A stretch of 39,390 bases of DNA from Symbiodinium natans (Eukaryota; Sar; Dinophyceae; Suessiales; Symbiodiniaceae): NCBI GenBank assembly GCA_905221605.1, contig CAJNDS010000190.1, positions 162,501-201,890 on the forward strand, in the 5' to 3' direction. A program made the position numbers and the translations under genes. The notes below the pieces were generated by a model, which made no database searches, was not told where the DNA came from, and was given only the letters and a program-made list of their open reading frames with translations. Positions 24,346-32,150 of this stretch are shown one piece after another (the stretch's first letter is position 1; every line of letters starts with the position of its first letter).

Positions 24346-24368
24346 ATCCATGAGACTGTGCCTTTCAC

Positions 24369-24440
24369 TCAAGGGCCCAGGAAGCCCCGGCCGGGGCCCG
24401 GGCGGCAGACTGCATCACCCGCTCCTTCCGTCTGAGGTAG
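24369..24440 (-). CDS. Putative helical exon
   Basis: YLRRKERVMQSAARAPAGAS continues WAL. The acceptor CCCTGTAG is the 3' edge of the family-5 element; the donor is TTGA|GTGAAAGG. Confidence 0.52.
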   Translation of the reverse strand, partial: LPQTEGAGDAVCRPGPGRGFLGP

Positions 24441-24624
24441 CTACAGGGTCCCTTCATATGGGCCCTTAAAGGGGGACTCCTTCCGCACCCCCGGGTTGAG
24501 GGTTTAGGGTTTAGGGTTTAGGGTTAATGGGACCCCCCCTATATACCCAAAACAACCCAAGGGCCCATACTTCAGAACCCTTTGAAGAATGTAAGGGACC
24601 ATTATAAAGGGCCCCTGAAACTAC
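24441..24624 (-). mobile_element. Introner-like element, family 5, containing TTTAGGG units
   Basis: In sense it starts GTAGTTTCAGGGGCCCTT and ends GGGACCCTGTAG; the ends are imperfect inverted repeats. Three to four telomeric units (24499-24525) lie inside. It joins the phase-2 end of 24625-24659 to the phase-matched exon at 24369-24440. Confidence 0.7.
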
Positions 24625-24659
24625 CGCATCGCATCTTCGGGTTGATGGAGGTTTCGGGT
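24625..24659 (-). CDS. Putative micro-exon
   Basis: TRNLHQPEDAM, after CTCCTAACAGCACTAG (branch-like CTAAC plus acceptor), ends ATGCG|GTAGTTTC. Confidence 0.48.
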
Positions 24660-24794
24660 CTAGTGCTGTTAGGAGTGGTGTTTAGGGTTCTGGGCTTAAG
24701 GGACTCTAGGGAATTTTGTGGTTCTTAGGGATTCTGATATTTGAGGGTTCTTAGGGTTCTTCGGAGTTTTAGGGTTGAAGGGTCTTTCGGGTCT

Positions 24795-24937
24795 GCCCCC
24801 CCCCCCCCCCCCAAACCCTAAACCCTAAACCCTAGAACCCTAGAACCCTAGAACCCTAGAACCTTAAACCCTAATCCCTAAACCCTAATCCCTAAACCCT
24901 AAACCCTGTAAGGCCTAAACCCTAAACCCTAAACCAA
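24795..24937 (-). repeat. Poly-C and CCCTAAA/CCCTAGAA array
   Basis: A run of 18 C precedes about sixteen units with a CCCTAGAA block. Confidence 0.93.
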
Positions 24938-24938
24938 C

Positions 24939-25047
24939 GCGCCTGGGTGCCCGAGAGCATGTCCATGATCATCATGTTCTGTCGGCGCACGTCGGCCATG
25001 CGCTCTTCCTGCGCTCTCTCGCTGGACTCTCGACTCTGGCAATTCAG
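24939..25047 (-). CDS. Putative coiled-coil exon (36 codons)
   Basis: LNCQSRESSERAQEERMADV continues RRQNMMIMDMLSGTQA. The acceptor is TTGAG and the donor GCGC|GTTGGTTT, partly telomeric. Strongly helical with a Met-rich tail. Confidence 0.6.
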
Positions 25048-25154
25048 CTCAACCCTAAACCCTAAACCCTAAACTCTGAACCCTGAACCCCAAACCCCAA
25101 ACCCTAAACCCTAAACCCTTCTGGTAGGCTGCTTCTGCGCGGCGAAAAAAAAAC

Positions 25155-25206
25155 CTCGAAGCTCCTGAGTCCACCCACATTTCCTAGGTCATCAATGGGT
25201 GGACAA
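25155..25206 (-). CDS. Putative 17-codon exon
   Basis: CPPIDDLGNVGGLRSFE between a CAACACAG acceptor and a TTCGAG|GTTTTT donor; phase 0 into the exon at 24939-25047, across a 107-nt intron containing CCCTAAA units. Confidence 0.5.
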
Positions 25207-25271
25207 CTGTGTTGGGCGTTTTTAGGGTCTGGGGTTTGGGATTTGGGGTTTGGGGTTTAGGGTTTAGGGCT

Positions 25272-25539
25272 TCCCATGGAATATTGAAGATGGACGATCA
25301 TCTCCCGCTTCAGAGCCCGCAAGGCTTCAGGGCTATGATAGGGTTTCAGGTGATGGCATCCGATTCCAAGCACCGACCCCCAAACCCCGAACCGTAAACC
25401 CTAAACCCGAAACCCCAAACCCTGAACCCCTAAACCCAGCTGCGAAAAAAAAAGAAACAAGAACAGGGGCCTGGGAGGCCATGCCATTTTGGAAGAGCTC
25501 CGTGGTGCTCGTGTTCTGCGAACCCAGCTTGTGCATCTC
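25272..25539 (-). CDS. Two putative exons
   Basis: Exon 25459-25539 (27 codons, phase 0/0): EMHKLGSQNTSTTELFQNGM continues ASQAPVL, acceptor GGTCCTCAG, donor CTT|GTTTCT. Exon 25272-25385: LKPYHSPEALRALKREMIVH continues LQYSMG, a clear helix. The degenerate repeats between them are intronic. Confidence 0.48.
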
Positions 25540-25553
25540 CTGAGGACCAGAAG

Positions 25554-25775
25554 GTGAGGGTCAAAGGGGTTTTTGGGGTTTCTAGGGGCTTTAGGGTTTT
25601 TAAGAGTTTCTTAGGGGCTTTTAAGAGCTTGTTAGGGTTTTTGATGGTTTTTAGGGGTTTGAGGGTTCTTAGGGTTTCTAATTTAAAGGTTTTGGGGCAT
25701 TCAGCTCCCCACCGAAGATGTCGCCCCCCAAGGCCCGAAATGCTCTGAAGCCAGGAAAAGCTCCGGGAAAGCCTA
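25554..25775 (-). CDS. Degenerate tract plus a weak exon
   Basis: 25554-25690 is a G/T-rich decayed array. At 25700-25770 the minus frame FRAFRALGGDIFGGELNAPK is open, but the plus strand also reads MSPPKARNALKPGKAPGKPK, so strand is uncertain. Confidence 0.25.
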
Positions 25776-25858
25776 AACCCTGAACCCTAAACCCTATCTG
25801 CCCTAGGCGACCGTCCCAAACCTGGCTTGAACAGATAGTTCAAGGGGCCAACAGGTAC

Positions 25859-25949
25859 AAAGCATACTTGACCGACTCTAGTTTATCGTGGTTAGCGCAC
25901 CTGTCGTGACTCTTCTCACGCATTCGACGAACCGACTTCATCAGTCCGT
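25859..25949 (-). CDS. Putative basic coiled-coil exon
   Basis: GLMKSVRRMREKSHDRCANH continues DKLESVKYA. The acceptor is GGGCAG and the donor CTTT|GTACCT. Confidence 0.52.
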
Positions 25950-26008
25950 CTGCCCTAAACCCTAAACCCTAAACCCTAAACCCTGAACCCTGAACCCTGA
26001 ACCCTAAA
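25950..26008 (-). repeat. CCCTAAA/CCCTGAA array
   Basis: Eight units with a CCCTGAA block of three. Confidence 0.93.
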
Positions 26009-26064
26009 AGACCCGGAAAGCCCCTTAGGTTCCTACAAGTCCAGGTTTAGGGCGCGGGGTTCAG

Positions 26065-26277
26065 GTTCTGAGGTCATGAGGGCTGATGGAAGCCTGGGGT
26101 ATATTGTTGACGTCAGGGCTTAGTATTCAGGGTTTAGAATTTACGGTGTCGGGTGTAGAGTGTGGGGTGTAGGTGTGCCCTACACCCTAAGCCGTTGTTG
26201 GCCAAGAAGCGCTGGTAATATTCTTGGAGATTTGGGACACGGCATTGTCGCACGTGGACACCACCTGGCACAACATC
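26065..26277 (-). CDS. Two putative exons
   Basis: Exon about 26191-26277 reads MLCQVVSTCDNAVSQISKNI continues TSASWPTTA after a CCCTCCAG acceptor; strongly helical. A weaker frame, DVNNIPQASISPHDLR, lies at 26065-26115. Confidence 0.45.
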
Positions 26278-26289
26278 TGGAGGGATTAG

Positions 26290-26495
26290 GGCTTAGAGCT
26301 TGGGACTTAGGGCTTAGGGCTTAGGGTTTAGGGTTAGGGCTTAGGGGCTTAGGGGCTTAGGGGCTTCGGGGCTTAGGGCTTAGGGCTCAGGGCTTAGGGC
26401 TTAGGGTTTAGGGTTTAGGGCTTAGGGTTTAGGGTTTAGGGCTTAGGGTTTAGGGTTTAGGGCTTAGGGTTTAGGGTTTAGGGTTTAGGGTTTGG
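26290..26495 (+). repeat. CTTAGGG/TTTAGGG array
   Basis: About 28 units in alternating blocks of CTTAGGG, GCTTAGGG and TTTAGGG, with a higher-order (TTTAGGG)2-CTTAGGG pattern near 26405-26480. Confidence 0.95.
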
Positions 26496-26644
26496 GCGAA
26501 TCGGGCTGTCAGTTTGGGGTCTGAATAGTCCTTGGGACCTGTTGGGGTACCCAGGGGCGCAGGAAAGGCCATCGACCCCTCAAGGGGCTCTCTTCAGATA
26601 CTCCAACCCTGAGCCTGAACCTCTAAACCTGAGCTTTTGGTTCC

Positions 26645-26748
26645 CTTGGGGTTTGGGGTTTGGGGTTTGGGGTTTGGGGTTTGGGGTTTGGGGTTTGGGG
26701 TTTGGGGTTTGGGGTTTAGGGCTAAGTGCCCCGCCCCCCCCCCCCCCC
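26645..26748 (+). repeat. TTTGGGG array and poly-C
   Basis: Eleven TTTGGGG units followed by a run of C. Confidence 0.95.
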
Positions 26749-26786
26749 CCACCGTCGGAGGGCGCAACTGACCCGGGACGTTCCCC

Positions 26787-26934
26787 CTTATAATAACAGT
26801 CCTTCATAGGGATTTTTATCGGGGGGTACTAGAGTCCCTAAACCCAAACCCTAAACCCTAAACCCTAAACCCTAAACCCTAAACCCTAAGCCCTCTTGCA
26901 GTCCCTATTAAGGACTGTTTGTGGAAGGGGGAAC
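26787..26934 (-). mobile_element. Introner-like element, family 4, split by a CCCTAAA array
   Basis: The left end CTTATAATAACAGTCCTTCATAGGG and right end CCCTATTAAGGACTG...GGGGGAAC match the intact copy at 23729-23809. About 54 bases of CCCTAAA (26836-26890) interrupt the loop. In sense it starts GTTCCC after the exon at 26935-27013 and ends TATAAG. Confidence 0.75.
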
Positions 26935-27013
26935 ATCCCAACCCACAAGCAGAACGAAGCCCAGAGCCGGCCTCCTTGCGCATCTCCGTCATCTTCCGCT
27001 CCACGTGCGAGTC
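26935..27013 (-). CDS. Putative coiled-coil exon (26 codons)
   Basis: DSHVERKMTEMRKEAGSGLR continues SACGLG. The acceptor TTCCACAG and donor GGGAT|GTTCCC are both good. Confidence 0.57.
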
Positions 27014-27022
27014 CTGTGGAAC

Positions 27023-27262
27023 TACTTGGAGGTTTAGGGTTTAGGGTTTAGGGTTTAGGGTTTAGGGTTTAGGGTTTAGGGTTTAGGGTTTAGGGTTTAG
27101 GGTTTAGGGTTTAGGGTTTAGGGTTCAGGGTACTTGTTAACCTGTTAACCCAATACTAACTGTACTGATAATATTAACCCAAATATAACCATGCACTTAG
27201 GGGGCTTATAAGTGGGTCATAAGTACAGTTATAACAGGCTAACAAGTACCATGAACCTCCAA
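27023..27262. mobile_element. Family-6 element enclosing a TTTAGGG array
   Basis: TACTTGGAGG at the left and CCTCCAAGTA at the right are perfect 10-base inverted repeats. Inside, a TTTAGGG array (27030-27125) abuts a second inverted-repeat unit, GTACTTGTTAACCTGTTA ... TAACAGGCTAACAAGTAC. Confidence 0.62.
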
Positions 27263-27303
27263 GTAAGGAGTGACAACCAGAACGACATTGATCAGAACAA
27301 TAC

Positions 27304-27430
27304 GTGGTAGCCCAGTAGCCGCATTACAATAAGGGCACCTTTTTTTTTTTTGGGGGGGGGGGGGGGGTGGTTACTTTATAAGCGAGCCTTGAACCAAAAA
27401 AAGGAAAAAGGTACCACTGGGCTACCAAGA
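27304..27430. mobile_element. Inverted-repeat element, family 2
   Basis: GGTAGCCCAGTAGCC at the left and GGTACCACTGGGCTACC at the right; an internal T run then G run. In sense it begins GTAGCCCAGTGG after TTCTTG, a plausible donor. Confidence 0.68.
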
Positions 27431-27790
27431 ATCGTAATAAACCTACTACTGGTACTACTCAGGTGAACAGCCACGGTAACAAAAACAATTTCAACAGCAG
27501 CCACAATGACAAGGACAATGCAGCCAGCGGGCCTTGTCTCCCCGACCCCAAAATCCTGCACTCCACAAAAACAGAGCCAACACCCCCAACTCCGAACCCC
27601 AAAGCCATGCAACCAAAGCCCTCTGAGAATTTGGAGTTTGGAGGGGCATCTGCATCACCATTGAGGGGGGGAGGAGGGGTGGGGGGGCTTGGTCTCCGAC
27701 AGTCTAGAATGTTCGTAGCGCCCAGAAGCCTCAACCCTACATTATAGCACGTTCTCGTACACTGTAGGACATGATACCTATAGTTCAAAC
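27429..27790 (-). CDS. Open minus-strand region, possible membrane segment
   Basis: Two overlapping minus frames are open (111 and 78 codons). The one ending at CTTG|GTAGCCC includes CIVLVIVAAVEIVFVTVAVH, a probable transmembrane helix, then SSTSSRFITIL. A 94-codon plus frame overlaps. The assignment is uncertain. Confidence 0.34.
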
Positions 27791-27858
27791 TCATACTGAC
27801 TCAGAAGGAAAACCCTAATCCCTAAACCCTAAACCAAATCCCTAAACCCTAAACCAAC

Positions 27859-27926
27859 CCTTTTGAGCTATACAGTCCTGCTCCACAGCCCGGCGTGCTG
27901 CGGCCTCTTGGCATGAGACACTGGTT
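27859..27926 (-). CDS. Putative coiled-coil exon
   Basis: TSVSCQEAAARRAVEQDCIA continues QK. The acceptor is CAAACCAG and the donor AAAGG|GTTGGTTT. Confidence 0.5.
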
Positions 27927-28050
27927 CTGGTTTGAGCTTACGGCTGGGGGTTCAGGGTGTCCCGAATATTTAGGGTTTAGGGTTTAGGGCTTAGGGTTTG
28001 GGGTTTAGGGTTTAGGGTTTAGGTTCAGGGTGTGCCTACAGTGAGTTTAC

Positions 28051-28153
28051 AACCACATGCAGATTCTCACAGCGAGAACGCCAAGCCCCCAAAAGCGTAA
28101 CGCACCAGCAAGCCGAGTGAAGCCCTGGAGGACATCGGAACCGCCCGAACCAA
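28051..28153 (-). CDS. Putative Cys/Trp-rich exon
   Basis: FGRFRCPPGLHSACWCVTLL continues GAWRSRCENLHVV. The acceptor is GGTGTAG and the donor GTT|GTAAAC. Confidence 0.35.
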
Positions 28154-28218
28154 CTACACCCCAAAAACATGAACCTTAAACGAACAACCCTAAACCCTAA
28201 ACCCTAAACCCCAATAAC

Positions 28219-28299
28219 CCCCAGAAAATGGCCTCATTGCCGGTGTCGATCTTCTGCATCAGCGTGCCCTGAGACTTGTTGACCTTGCAAGGGTCAGGG
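28219..28299 (-). CDS. Putative exon (26 codons)
   Basis: PDPCKVNKSQGTLMQKIDTG continues NEAIFW. The acceptor is GCTTTCAG and the donor GGGG|GTTATT. Helical C-terminal half. Confidence 0.5.
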
Positions 28300-28317
28300 C
28301 TGAAAGCCTCTGTTGGG

Positions 28318-28635
28318 GTTTAGGGTTTAGGGTTTAGGGTTTTAGGGTTTAGGGTTTAGGGTTTAGGGTTTAGGGTTTAGGGTTTAGGGTTTAAGGTTTA
28401 GGGTTTAGGGTTTAGGGTTTAGGGTTAGGGTTTAGGGTTTAGGGTTTAGGGTTTAGGGTTTAGGGTTTAGGGTTTAGGGTTTAGGGTTTAGGGTTTAGGG
28501 TTTAGTTTTAGGGTTTAGGGTTTAGGGTTTAGGGTTTAGGGTTTAGGGTTTAGGGTTTAGGGTTTAGGGTTTAGGGTTTAGGGTGTAGGGTGTAGGGTGT
28601 AGGGTGTAGGGTGTAGGGTGTAGGGTTTAGGGTTC
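28318..28635 (+). repeat. Long TTTAGGG array
   Basis: About 45 units with a terminal block of six GTGTAGGG. No gene is present. Confidence 0.98.
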
Positions 28636-28659
28636 CTAAAATCCGAGTTTCACCCTAAC

Positions 28660-28687
28660 CCTCAATATGCTTTACGTTGTTCAGATA
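28660..28687 (-). CDS. Putative micro-exon
   Basis: YLNNVKHIE between TGAGAG, at the edge of the family-2 element, and GAGG|GTTAGG. Confidence 0.3.
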
Positions 28688-28689
28688 CT

Positions 28690-28810
28690 CTCAGTAGTCC
28701 GGTAACCATTTTGTAACAAGGGCGCCCTTTTGGGGGCCTGGTTACTTTACAGGGGAAAAGAAAGGGAAATTGAACCAAACAAAAGGCAAATGCGTACCAC
28801 TTGGCTACCA
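28690..28810. mobile_element. Inverted-repeat element, family 2
   Basis: GTCCGGTAACCATTTTG at the left and GCGTACCACTTGGCTACC at the right; internal GGGCGCCCTTTTGGGGGCC and GGTTACTTTACAGGGG match the other copies. Confidence 0.65.
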
Positions 28811-29315
28811 CCCCAAACCTTACACTGTAAACCCCTAAACCCCTAAACCCCTAAACCCTAAACCCTAAACCCTGAAAATCCCTAAACCGTAAACCCCTAA
28901 ACCCTAAAGCCCCAGGGCCGCTAATTGGGTGGGGGGGGGGGGGGGGGGGGGGGGGGGGCGGGGGTTCTAAGGGGTTTAGGGCTTAAGGTTTTGAATCTAG
29001 GTTTAGGGTTTTAAGGTTTTAGGGTTTTTGGGCTTTGGGGTTTTGGGGTTTTGGGGTTTTGGGGTTTTGGGGTTTGGGGGTTTTGGGGTTTTGGGATTTT
29101 GGGGTTTTGGGGGTTTTGGGGCTTTGGGGTTTTGGGGTTGTGGGGGTTTGGGGGTTTTGGGGGTTTGGGGGGTTGGGGTTTTTGGGGTTTTGGGGGTTTT
29201 GGGGGTTGTGGGGTTGTGGGGTTTTGGGGTTTTGGGGTTCTGGGGCTTTGGGGTTCTGGGATTTAGGAGCTTAGGGTTTTAGGATTTTAGGGCTTTAGGA
29301 TTCTAGGGTTTAGGT
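28810..29315 (+). repeat. CCCTAAAC repeats, poly-G and TTTTGGGG tract
   Basis: CCCCTAAA octamers (28830-28915), a run of about 28 G (28931-28958), then TTTTGGGG-type units (29030-29260). Open frames here are only Gly/Phe/Trp repeats. No gene is present. Confidence 0.93.
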
Positions 29316-29329
29316 CCGTATATATGGTC

Positions 29330-29660
29330 CCGCCACGAGATGGTATCCTCGACAAAAGTTGACCATACTGTCAGTGTTCCGTCGTCGCCTGTGACCTTGG
29401 AGCATGATCGCGCAGATCCTGATTACCTCGAACTGAGTTGAGGTATCAAGGTTGTGCTGCAGCTGGTCAATGGCGTGCAGCTGGGTTGGCCGAAGCCAGA
29501 AGAGATCAGCCAGATTCCGGAAAACAGGAACACTGTGATGATGACCATCACGTTGACGTGTTCGTTGCGTCTCTTCGTGGGATCAGACCCGCTTGGGTTC
29601 TTTTGCCTGGACACAACCGTGAACCTGTCTGAATACCAGAAGCAGCACCTCTGACAGGCT
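29330..29660 (+). CDS. Alternative plus-strand reading of the 29.3-29.7 kb island
   Basis: On the plus strand MVSSTKVDHTVSVPSSPVTL (from an ATG at 29341) ends at CTGA|GTTGAG, and LQLVNGVQLGWPKPEEISQI follows a TGCTGCAG acceptor, running to a stop at 29654. This is as coding-like as the overlapping minus frames. Confidence 0.3.
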
Positions 29661-30059
29661 GGCACCCGATGCAGCTCCATCCGTTGTTGACGAACTTGGC
29701 TGCAGGTTCGCGGTGGTTTTAGAGCTGAGGCCCCAGGCGGAGACCAGGATCTCGTGCTGCTCACCCTGCTTTGTCAGCAGCTCCTGCGTCCCAGCTGGCG
29801 GAGGGCGGAGGGCGGAGGGCGGAGGGCGGAGGGCGGAGGGCGGAGGGCGGAGGGTGGAGGGCGAAGGGGTGAAGACCCCTAGTCTCCCTTGCAGATGCAG
29901 GGTCAGGGCCCTAGGTGTGCGGGGTTCGGGGTTGGAACTTCGGGGTTCAGTGCAGAGGTTTTTCTTAGTTGCCGAGTTCATAAGCCCACAAAAAGTGTAA
30001 ACTTTTAGTTTTATAGGGATTACAGTACCCCAAGAAGTGTAAAAAAAAAGTGTACTCAT
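29583..30059 (-). CDS. Open minus-strand region with a Pro/Arg heptamer-encoded repeat
   Basis: Open for 158 codons. The unique part reads LTKQGEQHEILVSAWGLSSK and LSEVLLLVFRQVHGCVQAKE. It passes through eight GGCGGAG units (29797-29852) encoding a Pro/Ser/Leu/Arg repeat. The 5' part (29975-30059) is AT-rich and may be intronic. Confidence 0.35.
   Translation of the reverse strand: MSTLFFYTSWGTVIPIKLKVYTFCGLMNSATKKNLCTEPRSSNPEPRTPRALTLHLQGRLGVFTPSPSTLRPPPSALRPPPSALRPPPAGTQELLTKQGEQHEILVSAWGLSSKTTANLQPSSSTTDGAASGASLSEVLLLVFRQVHGCVQAKEPKRV
29797..29866. repeat. GGCGGAG heptamer tandem repeat
   Basis: Eight perfect and two degenerate 7-base units; unrelated in sequence to TTTAGGG but of the same period. 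Confidence 0.95.
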
Positions 30060-30094
30060 TCAGCCACTAAGTTTTCTTTTGTGACGCAAGCAAC

Positions 30095-30250
30095 TCTAAA
30101 CCCTAAACCCTAGACCCTAAACCCTACACCCTACACCCTACACCCTAAACCTTAAACCCCAAACCCTAAACCGTAAACCGTAAACCCTAAACCCTAAACC
30201 CTAAACCCTAAACCCTAAACCCTAAACCCTAAACCCTAAACCCTAAACCC
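30095..30250 (-). repeat. CCCTAAA array with CCCTACA block
   Basis: About 21 units with an inner CCCTACA block. Confidence 0.96.
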
Positions 30251-30257
30251 AAATCCC

Positions 30258-30338
30258 GCGGCCCACAGGCACGTCCTGCTGGCTTGTGTCCAGCTTTCGG
30301 AGAAGAGCCTGGCGAAACATGGAGGACGCGATGCAACA
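30258..30338 (-). CDS. Putative exon
   Basis: ASSMFRQALLRKLDTSQQDV continues PVGRG. The acceptor may be TTTCGCCAG (before ALLRKL) and the donor CCT|GTGGGC. Confidence 0.42.
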
Positions 30339-30449
30339 GGGTTTAGGGTTTCGGGTTTAGGGTTTCGGGTTTAGGGTTTAGGGTTTAGGGTTCAGGGTTC
30401 AGGGTTCAGGGATTAGGGTTTAGGGTTTAGGGTTGAGGGTCTAAGAAAC

Positions 30450-30560
30450 ATGAGGGGGGGCGGCGGTCAGGGCCCCGAAGAGAGCGGAGCTGTACCCCAA
30501 GCGCCTCACTTGCCCTTACAACCCCTGCTGAATGTTGGGGGCCCTTCAAGCCAATAAGCC
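30450..30560 (-). CDS. Putative 36-codon exon
   Basis: LIGLKGPQHSAGVVRASEAL continues GVQLRSLRGPDRRPPS. The acceptor is GGTTCACAG and the donor CTCAT|GTTTCT. Confidence 0.46.
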
Positions 30561-30668
30561 CTGTGAACCCAGCTAAACCCTAAACCCGAACCCTAAACCC
30601 TAAATCCTAAACCCTAAACCCTAAACCCTAAACCCTATAGACCCTAAACTCTAAACCCTAAACCCTAC

Positions 30669-30800
30669 CTCTGAAGCCCCACAATTGCTGTAAGCCACCC
30701 AAAAGTTCCATAAACCCGACACCATCCCATACTTCTGGGCTGTAGAAATTCTCATTGCAAATCCCCTTGAAACCTCTGACAGCTCGGCGAATAAATCTCC
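30669..30800 (-). CDS. Putative 43-codon exon with telomeric acceptor
   Basis: RFIRRAVRGFKGICNENFYS continues PEVWDGVGFMELLGGLQQLW. The acceptor is TTTAG|GG of the adjoining array and the donor AGAG|GTAGGG. A second frame (SEVSRGFAMRISTAQKYGMV) is also open. Confidence 0.48.
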
Positions 30801-30893
30801 CTAAACCCTAAACCCTAAACCCTAAACCCTAAACCCTAAACCCTAAACCCTAAACCCTAAACCCTAAACCCTAAACCCTAAACCCTAAACCCT
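30800..30893 (-). repeat. Perfect CCCTAAA array
   Basis: Thirteen perfect units. Confidence 0.98.
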
Positions 30894-30942
30894 CAATCAA
30901 GCTTGGCACTTCAGCTTTTCAGGCTTAGCCCTCTACTTCCAG

Positions 30943-31003
30943 GAGCCTGCAGGTGCCGTGTTTAAGGGCTTTAGTGGCCAAAAGTATGAGGTGGGAGTAG
31001 CAG
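30943..31003 (+). CDS. Possible plus-strand exon
   Basis: EPAGAVFKGFSGQKYEVGVA is bounded by a textbook acceptor (CCCTCTACTTCCAG) and donor (GCAG|GTAAGAG) on the plus strand. The minus strand is also open (LDVRGFGLAGSASRRNSYLL) but lacks such signals. Confidence 0.35.
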
Positions 31004-31096
31004 GTAAGAGTTTCGACGGGAAGCCGAACCCGCAAGCCCGAAACCGCGCACGTCCAGCCGAAAGGGTTTAGGGTTTAGGGTCTAGGGGCTTCCGAC

Positions 31097-31133
31097 TGGC
31101 CTTGGAGGAATTCTCCATGGAATCCAACAAATC
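31097..31133 (-). CDS. Putative short exon
   Basis: DLLDSMENSSKA follows a CTGCTGCGCAG acceptor and may end at GCCA|GTCGGAAG or run on as SRKPLDP. Confidence 0.42.
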
Positions 31134-31141
31134 CTGCGCAG

Positions 31142-31186
31142 CAGAGGCGGGGGGGGGGGAGGGTTCTCAACATCAGCGGTGCCCTT

Positions 31187-31217
<31 letters not shown>
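31142..31217. repeat. Poly-G and T12-G21 tract
   Basis: A run of 12 T directly followed by 21 G (31185-31217), resembling the T/G core of family-2 elements. Confidence 0.9.
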
Positions 31218-31239
31218 CTCTCTCTCCTACCAGAGAAAT

Positions 31240-31345
31240 AGGTTTACGGTCTTAGGGGTACCTTATTGAGGTCCTCATTCTCAGGGGATCCTACCATTCG
31301 GGGGTCTAAATTAAGGGTCCCTTACTTTCGTAAACCCCCCATATG
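31240..31345. mobile_element. Inverted-repeat element, family 1
   Basis: AGGGGTACCTTATTGAGGTCC at the left and GGTCCCTTACTTTCGTAAACC at the right. Confidence 0.65.
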
Positions 31346-31366
31346 CAGCAGCCCTAACCCCAAAAC

Positions 31367-31401
31367 CTCGATAAGTCCGGGCACTCCCAAACCCTGTGGT
31401 C
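31367..31401 (-). CDS. Putative micro-exon
   Basis: DHRVWECPDLS between a CTCCGGCAG acceptor and a CGAG|GTTTTG donor. Confidence 0.4.
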
Positions 31402-31510
31402 CTGCCGGAGAGGGGAGCCCAAGTGCCAAGATTTTGTCCTAAGCCCTAAACCCTAAACCCTAAACCCTAAACCCTAAACCTGAAGCCCGAACCCTTGAAC
31501 CCGAAGCCAC

Positions 31511-31762
31511 CTGGGAGGCTTTGCGCTGACCCGTGCTTCTGGGCACGATTGCGGGGCCCCACCACACCCACCCTAGACCTCAAACCTCATACCTCAAACC
31601 TCAAACCCTAAACCCTAAACCCTAAACCTCAAACCCTAAACCCTAAACCCCGAACCCTAAATCAGTCTCGGGAGGTGGCCCGGTCGTTGATGAGTCGGGG
31701 GCCCATGGCCCCATCTGGGCATTTCCCCGAATGGACAGAAGCGGTCTTTCAAGGTGTCTTGG
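31511..31762 (-). CDS. Two putative exons
   Basis: Exon 31658-31762: QDTLKDRFCPFGEMPRWGHG continues PPTHQRPGHLPRL after a GAGTGCAG acceptor. Exon 31511-31572: VWWGPAIVPRSTGQRKAS ending CCCAG|GTGGCT. CCCTAAA/CCTCAAA units lie between. Confidence 0.4.
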
Positions 31763-31803
31763 CTGCACTCAGGAGGGTAGCTGTAAATTAAACTTTTTGC
31801 TGC

Positions 31804-31865
31804 CTTAATAAGAAACCCAATAAACCCAAAAAAGGTAAGGATCTAAAGTTGCCGTAAAGTACCAC
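31804..31865 (-). mobile_element. Introner-like element, family 8 (62 nt)
   Basis: In sense it starts GTGGTACTTTACGGC and ends GGGTTTCTTATTAAG, directly after the exon at 31866-31985. The copy at 38271-38327 shares GTGGTRCT, TTTAGATCCTTA and TTATTGGGTTTC. Confidence 0.62.
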
Positions 31866-31985
31866 AAAGGTGTGTGGGGATTGCGTGGGATGTAGACAAA
31901 AACTTGTGCTCTCTCCTTGGCAGCGAAAGCCAGTTCGACTTCCCATCTGAGAGCAACCGACATGTCCATGTGCATGGCTTGCATA
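31866..31985 (-). CDS. Putative coiled-coil exon (39 codons)
   Basis: MQAMHMDMSVALRWEVELAF continues AAKERAQVFVYIPRNPHTP. The acceptor is TTTGCAG and the donor CCTTT|GTGGTAC at the edge of the family-8 element. One of the strongest exon candidates; the overlapping plus frame lacks this support. Confidence 0.58.
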
Positions 31986-32064
31986 CTGCAAAGATCCTCC
32001 CGAAACCCCAAACCCAAAAGCCCGAACCCCACACCCCAAACCCCAAACCCCAAACCCCAACCCG

Positions 32065-32145
32065 AAAAACCCTAAACCCTAAACCCTAAACCCTAAACCC
32101 TAAACCCTAAACCCTAAACCCTAAACCCTAAACCCTATACCCTAA
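32065..32145 (-). repeat. Perfect CCCTAAA array
   Basis: Eleven units. Confidence 0.97.
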
Positions 32146-32150
32146 TCAAC

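Noticed and set aside
26542-26807. Open frames on both strands with PNPKPQT or GVWGLGF repeats
   Set aside because: They are simply TTTGGGG/CCCCAAA units read through; the same peptides recur at 18.4, 21.2 and 32.0 kb.
29028-29282. Gly/Phe/Trp-rich open frames on the plus strand
   Set aside because: They are translations of TTTTGGGG-type repeats, which lack stop codons in this orientation.
31874-32089. Plus-strand 71-codon open frame
   Set aside because: The opposite strand has a stronger helix, acceptor, donor and adjacent introner-like element, so the plus frame is probably a shadow.
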